Shown: in pieces, positions 62,914 to 64,000 of the stretch
How positions within the stretch are numbered: the first letter of the stretch is position 1
How the letters are laid out: each line of letters starts with the position of its first letter
Assembly: GCA_017635595.1 (NCBI GenBank)
Contig: JAGBLF010000006.1
Coordinates: forward strand, 1-64,000
Origin: Alphaproteobacteria bacterium
Lineage (GTDB): Bacteria; Pseudomonadota; Alphaproteobacteria; RF32; CAG-239
Reading direction: 5' to 3'
DNA length: 64,000 nucleotides
The notes under the pieces: model-generated
The model's database searches: none
Seen by the model: the letters and a program-made list of their open reading frames with translations, nothing else
What the model was told of the DNA's origin: nothing
Made by a program: the position numbers and the translations under genes

Positions 62914-64000
62914 TTACTTCACTTCTTCAAAATCGGCATCGACAACATTGTCATCTTTAGGAGCTTCGCCTGCAGATGCACCGGTATCAGCACCATGCGG
63001 TTCTCCACCGGTTTGCTGAGCCTTGTACATTGCTTCGCCGAGTTTCATTGAAGCCTGCATTAAGGCATCGGTTTTAGCCTTCAATTCGGTAATATCTTCC
63101 TTATCCATACAAGCTTTTGTTTCTTCAACGGCTTTAGAAATGGCATCTTTATCCGCAGATGAAACTTTATCGCCATATTCTTTAAGGTTCTTTTCAACTT
63201 CGTGAACTAAACCTTCGGCATGATTTCTTGCTTCAACCAATTCCTTCTTTTGCTTATCGGACTCGGCATTAGCTTCGGCATCTTTAACCATTTTGTTGAT
63301 TTCTTCATCACTCAAACCGCCGGAAGCCTGAATACGGATAGCCTGCTCTTTATTCGTAGCTTTATCTTTTGCCGATACGTTTACAATACCGTTAGCATCA
63401 ATATCAAAGGTAACTTCGATTTGCGGCATACCGCGCGGAGACGGCGGAATACCTACCAAATCAAATTGGCCCAACAGCTTGTTGTGTGCGGCAATTTCAC
63501 GTTCACCTTGGAAGACACGAATCGTAACAGCTGTCTGACCGTCTTCGGCAGTCGAGAATACCTGTGATTTACGTGTCGGAATGGTTGTGTTACGATCGAT
63601 AAGACGTGTAAATACACCGCCCATGGTTTCAATACCCAAAGACAACGGGGTAACATCCAAAAGCAATACGTCTTTAACATCTCCCATTAAAACACCGCCC
63701 TGAATGGCTGCACCGACGGCAACAACCTCATCCGGATTAACACCTTTATGCGGCTCTTTACCAAAGATTTCTTTTACCTTTTCTTGAACTTTAGGCATAC
63801 GTGTCATACCGCCAACCAAGATAACTTCGCTGATGTCGCTTGATTTCAAACCGGCATCTGCCAAAGCTTTTTTGCAAGGTTCGGCTGTTTTTTCGATTAA
63901 GTCTTCAACCAACGATTCTAACTTAGCACGTGTCATCTTCATATTTAAGTGTTTCGGACCGGTACTGTCTGCGGTAATAAACGGCAAATTAACTTCGGTT
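62914..64000 (-). CDS. dnaK: Chaperone protein DnaK (partial, 5' end outside window)
   Basis: The C-terminal 360 or so residues of the Hsp70 chaperone. The frame is open to the window edge ([18 protein letters not shown]..). The end of the ATPase domain ([18 protein letters not shown]), the linker [19 protein letters not shown], the substrate-binding domain and the lid are present, ending [13 protein letters not shown]. There is no internal break. The start lies beyond position 64000. The dnaK-dnaJ order is the usual one. Confidence 0.97.
   Translation of the reverse strand, partial: TEVNLPFITADSTGPKHLNMKMTRAKLESLVEDLIEKTAEPCKKALADAGLKSSDISEVILVGGMTRMPKVQEKVKEIFGKEPHKGVNPDEVVAVGAAIQGGVLMGDVKDVLLLDVTPLSLGIETMGGVFTRLIDRNTTIPTRKSQVFSTAEDGQTAVTIRVFQGEREIAAHNKLLGQFDLVGIPPSPRGMPQIEVTFDIDANGIVNVSAKDKATNKEQAIRIQASGGLSDEEINKMVKDAEANAESDKQKKELVEARNHAEGLVHEVEKNLKEYGDKVSSADKDAISKAVEETKACMDKEDITELKAKTDALMQASMKLGEAMYKAQQTGGEPHGADTGASAGEAPKDDNVVDADFEEVK

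Noticed and set aside
1-64000. Insertion sequences, prophage or integrase genes
   Set aside because: No transposase, integrase or phage structural gene was seen. The mobile-looking DNA here is limited to short non-autonomous repeats.
1-64000. tRNA or rRNA genes
   Set aside because: No T-loop-like GTTCGAATC with a fitting acceptor stem and no rRNA sequence was noticed. A tRNA scan would be needed to exclude them fully.

Overview
The window is a dense, AT-rich stretch of a Gram-negative bacterial chromosome. Gene content and order point to an alphaproteobacterium: amiC-mrcA-prfB beside rne, gpmI-envC-ctpA-rppH, clpP-clpX, and a recA with an alphaproteobacterial-type SOS box (GAAC-N7-GAAC). The Pmp-like autotransporter, LPS-type glycosyltransferases and cloverleaf repeats fit a host-associated, perhaps gut, lineage. 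That last placement is inference, as no rRNA or tRNA gene lies here.

Layout. 1-6.5 kb is accessory. A mosaic of hairpins (133-444) precedes an exported ankyrin-repeat gene, which is bracketed by an imperfect direct repeat. Facing it are an unrecognised 739-aa protein with two HEPN-like R-x4-H motifs and an overlapping upstream gene for an exported EF-hand protein. 6.5-12.4 kb holds an acyl carrier protein, a glycosyltransferase, fabI, a YihY-type membrane protein, an HD protein, recA and a TerB-like gene. 12.4-17.5 kb is a minus-strand glycosyltransferase operon with a strong promoter. Its genes share a C-terminal tail whose codons also supply the next gene's ribosome binding site, and its 3' end is decayed (a headless GT2 and a 14-codon nucleotidyltransferase stub).

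18-33 kb holds clpX/clpP, a compositionally foreign small gene, a Lon-like protease, a TPR-TPR-MORN-slyX group, a HAD protein, a giant AsmA-like protein and prfB with its programmed frameshift. 33-41 kb is cell wall and RNA decay: mrcA, amiC, rne and a BepA-like protease. 41-43.3 kb is a Stealth protein, another glycosyltransferase, and a structured non-coding stretch.

43.3-44.3 and 59.8-61.6 kb carry three prepilin-like genes. Two have duplicated promoters and a 36-codon in-frame insertion in the leader, and one also carries a cloverleaf palindromic element inside its coding sequence. Between them lie a 1445-aa autotransporter, a PiT/DUF47 phosphate system, a DsbA-like protein, a GT2, a membrane protein/regulator/porin group and the gpmI-envC-ctpA-rppH operon. 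The window ends in dnaJ and a partial dnaK.

Functional themes are the envelope (LPS/capsule sugars, peptidoglycan synthesis and separation, outer-membrane proteins, AsmA-like lipid traffic), protein quality control (ClpXP, Lon-like, BepA-like, DnaKJ, cyclophilin, DsbA-like, CtpA) and RNA turnover (RNase E, RppH). The most unusual material is the dual R-x4-H protein, the in-frame repeats in pilin leaders, the glycosyltransferase tail/ribosome-binding-site cassette, and the structured intergenic element at 42.93-43.16 kb.
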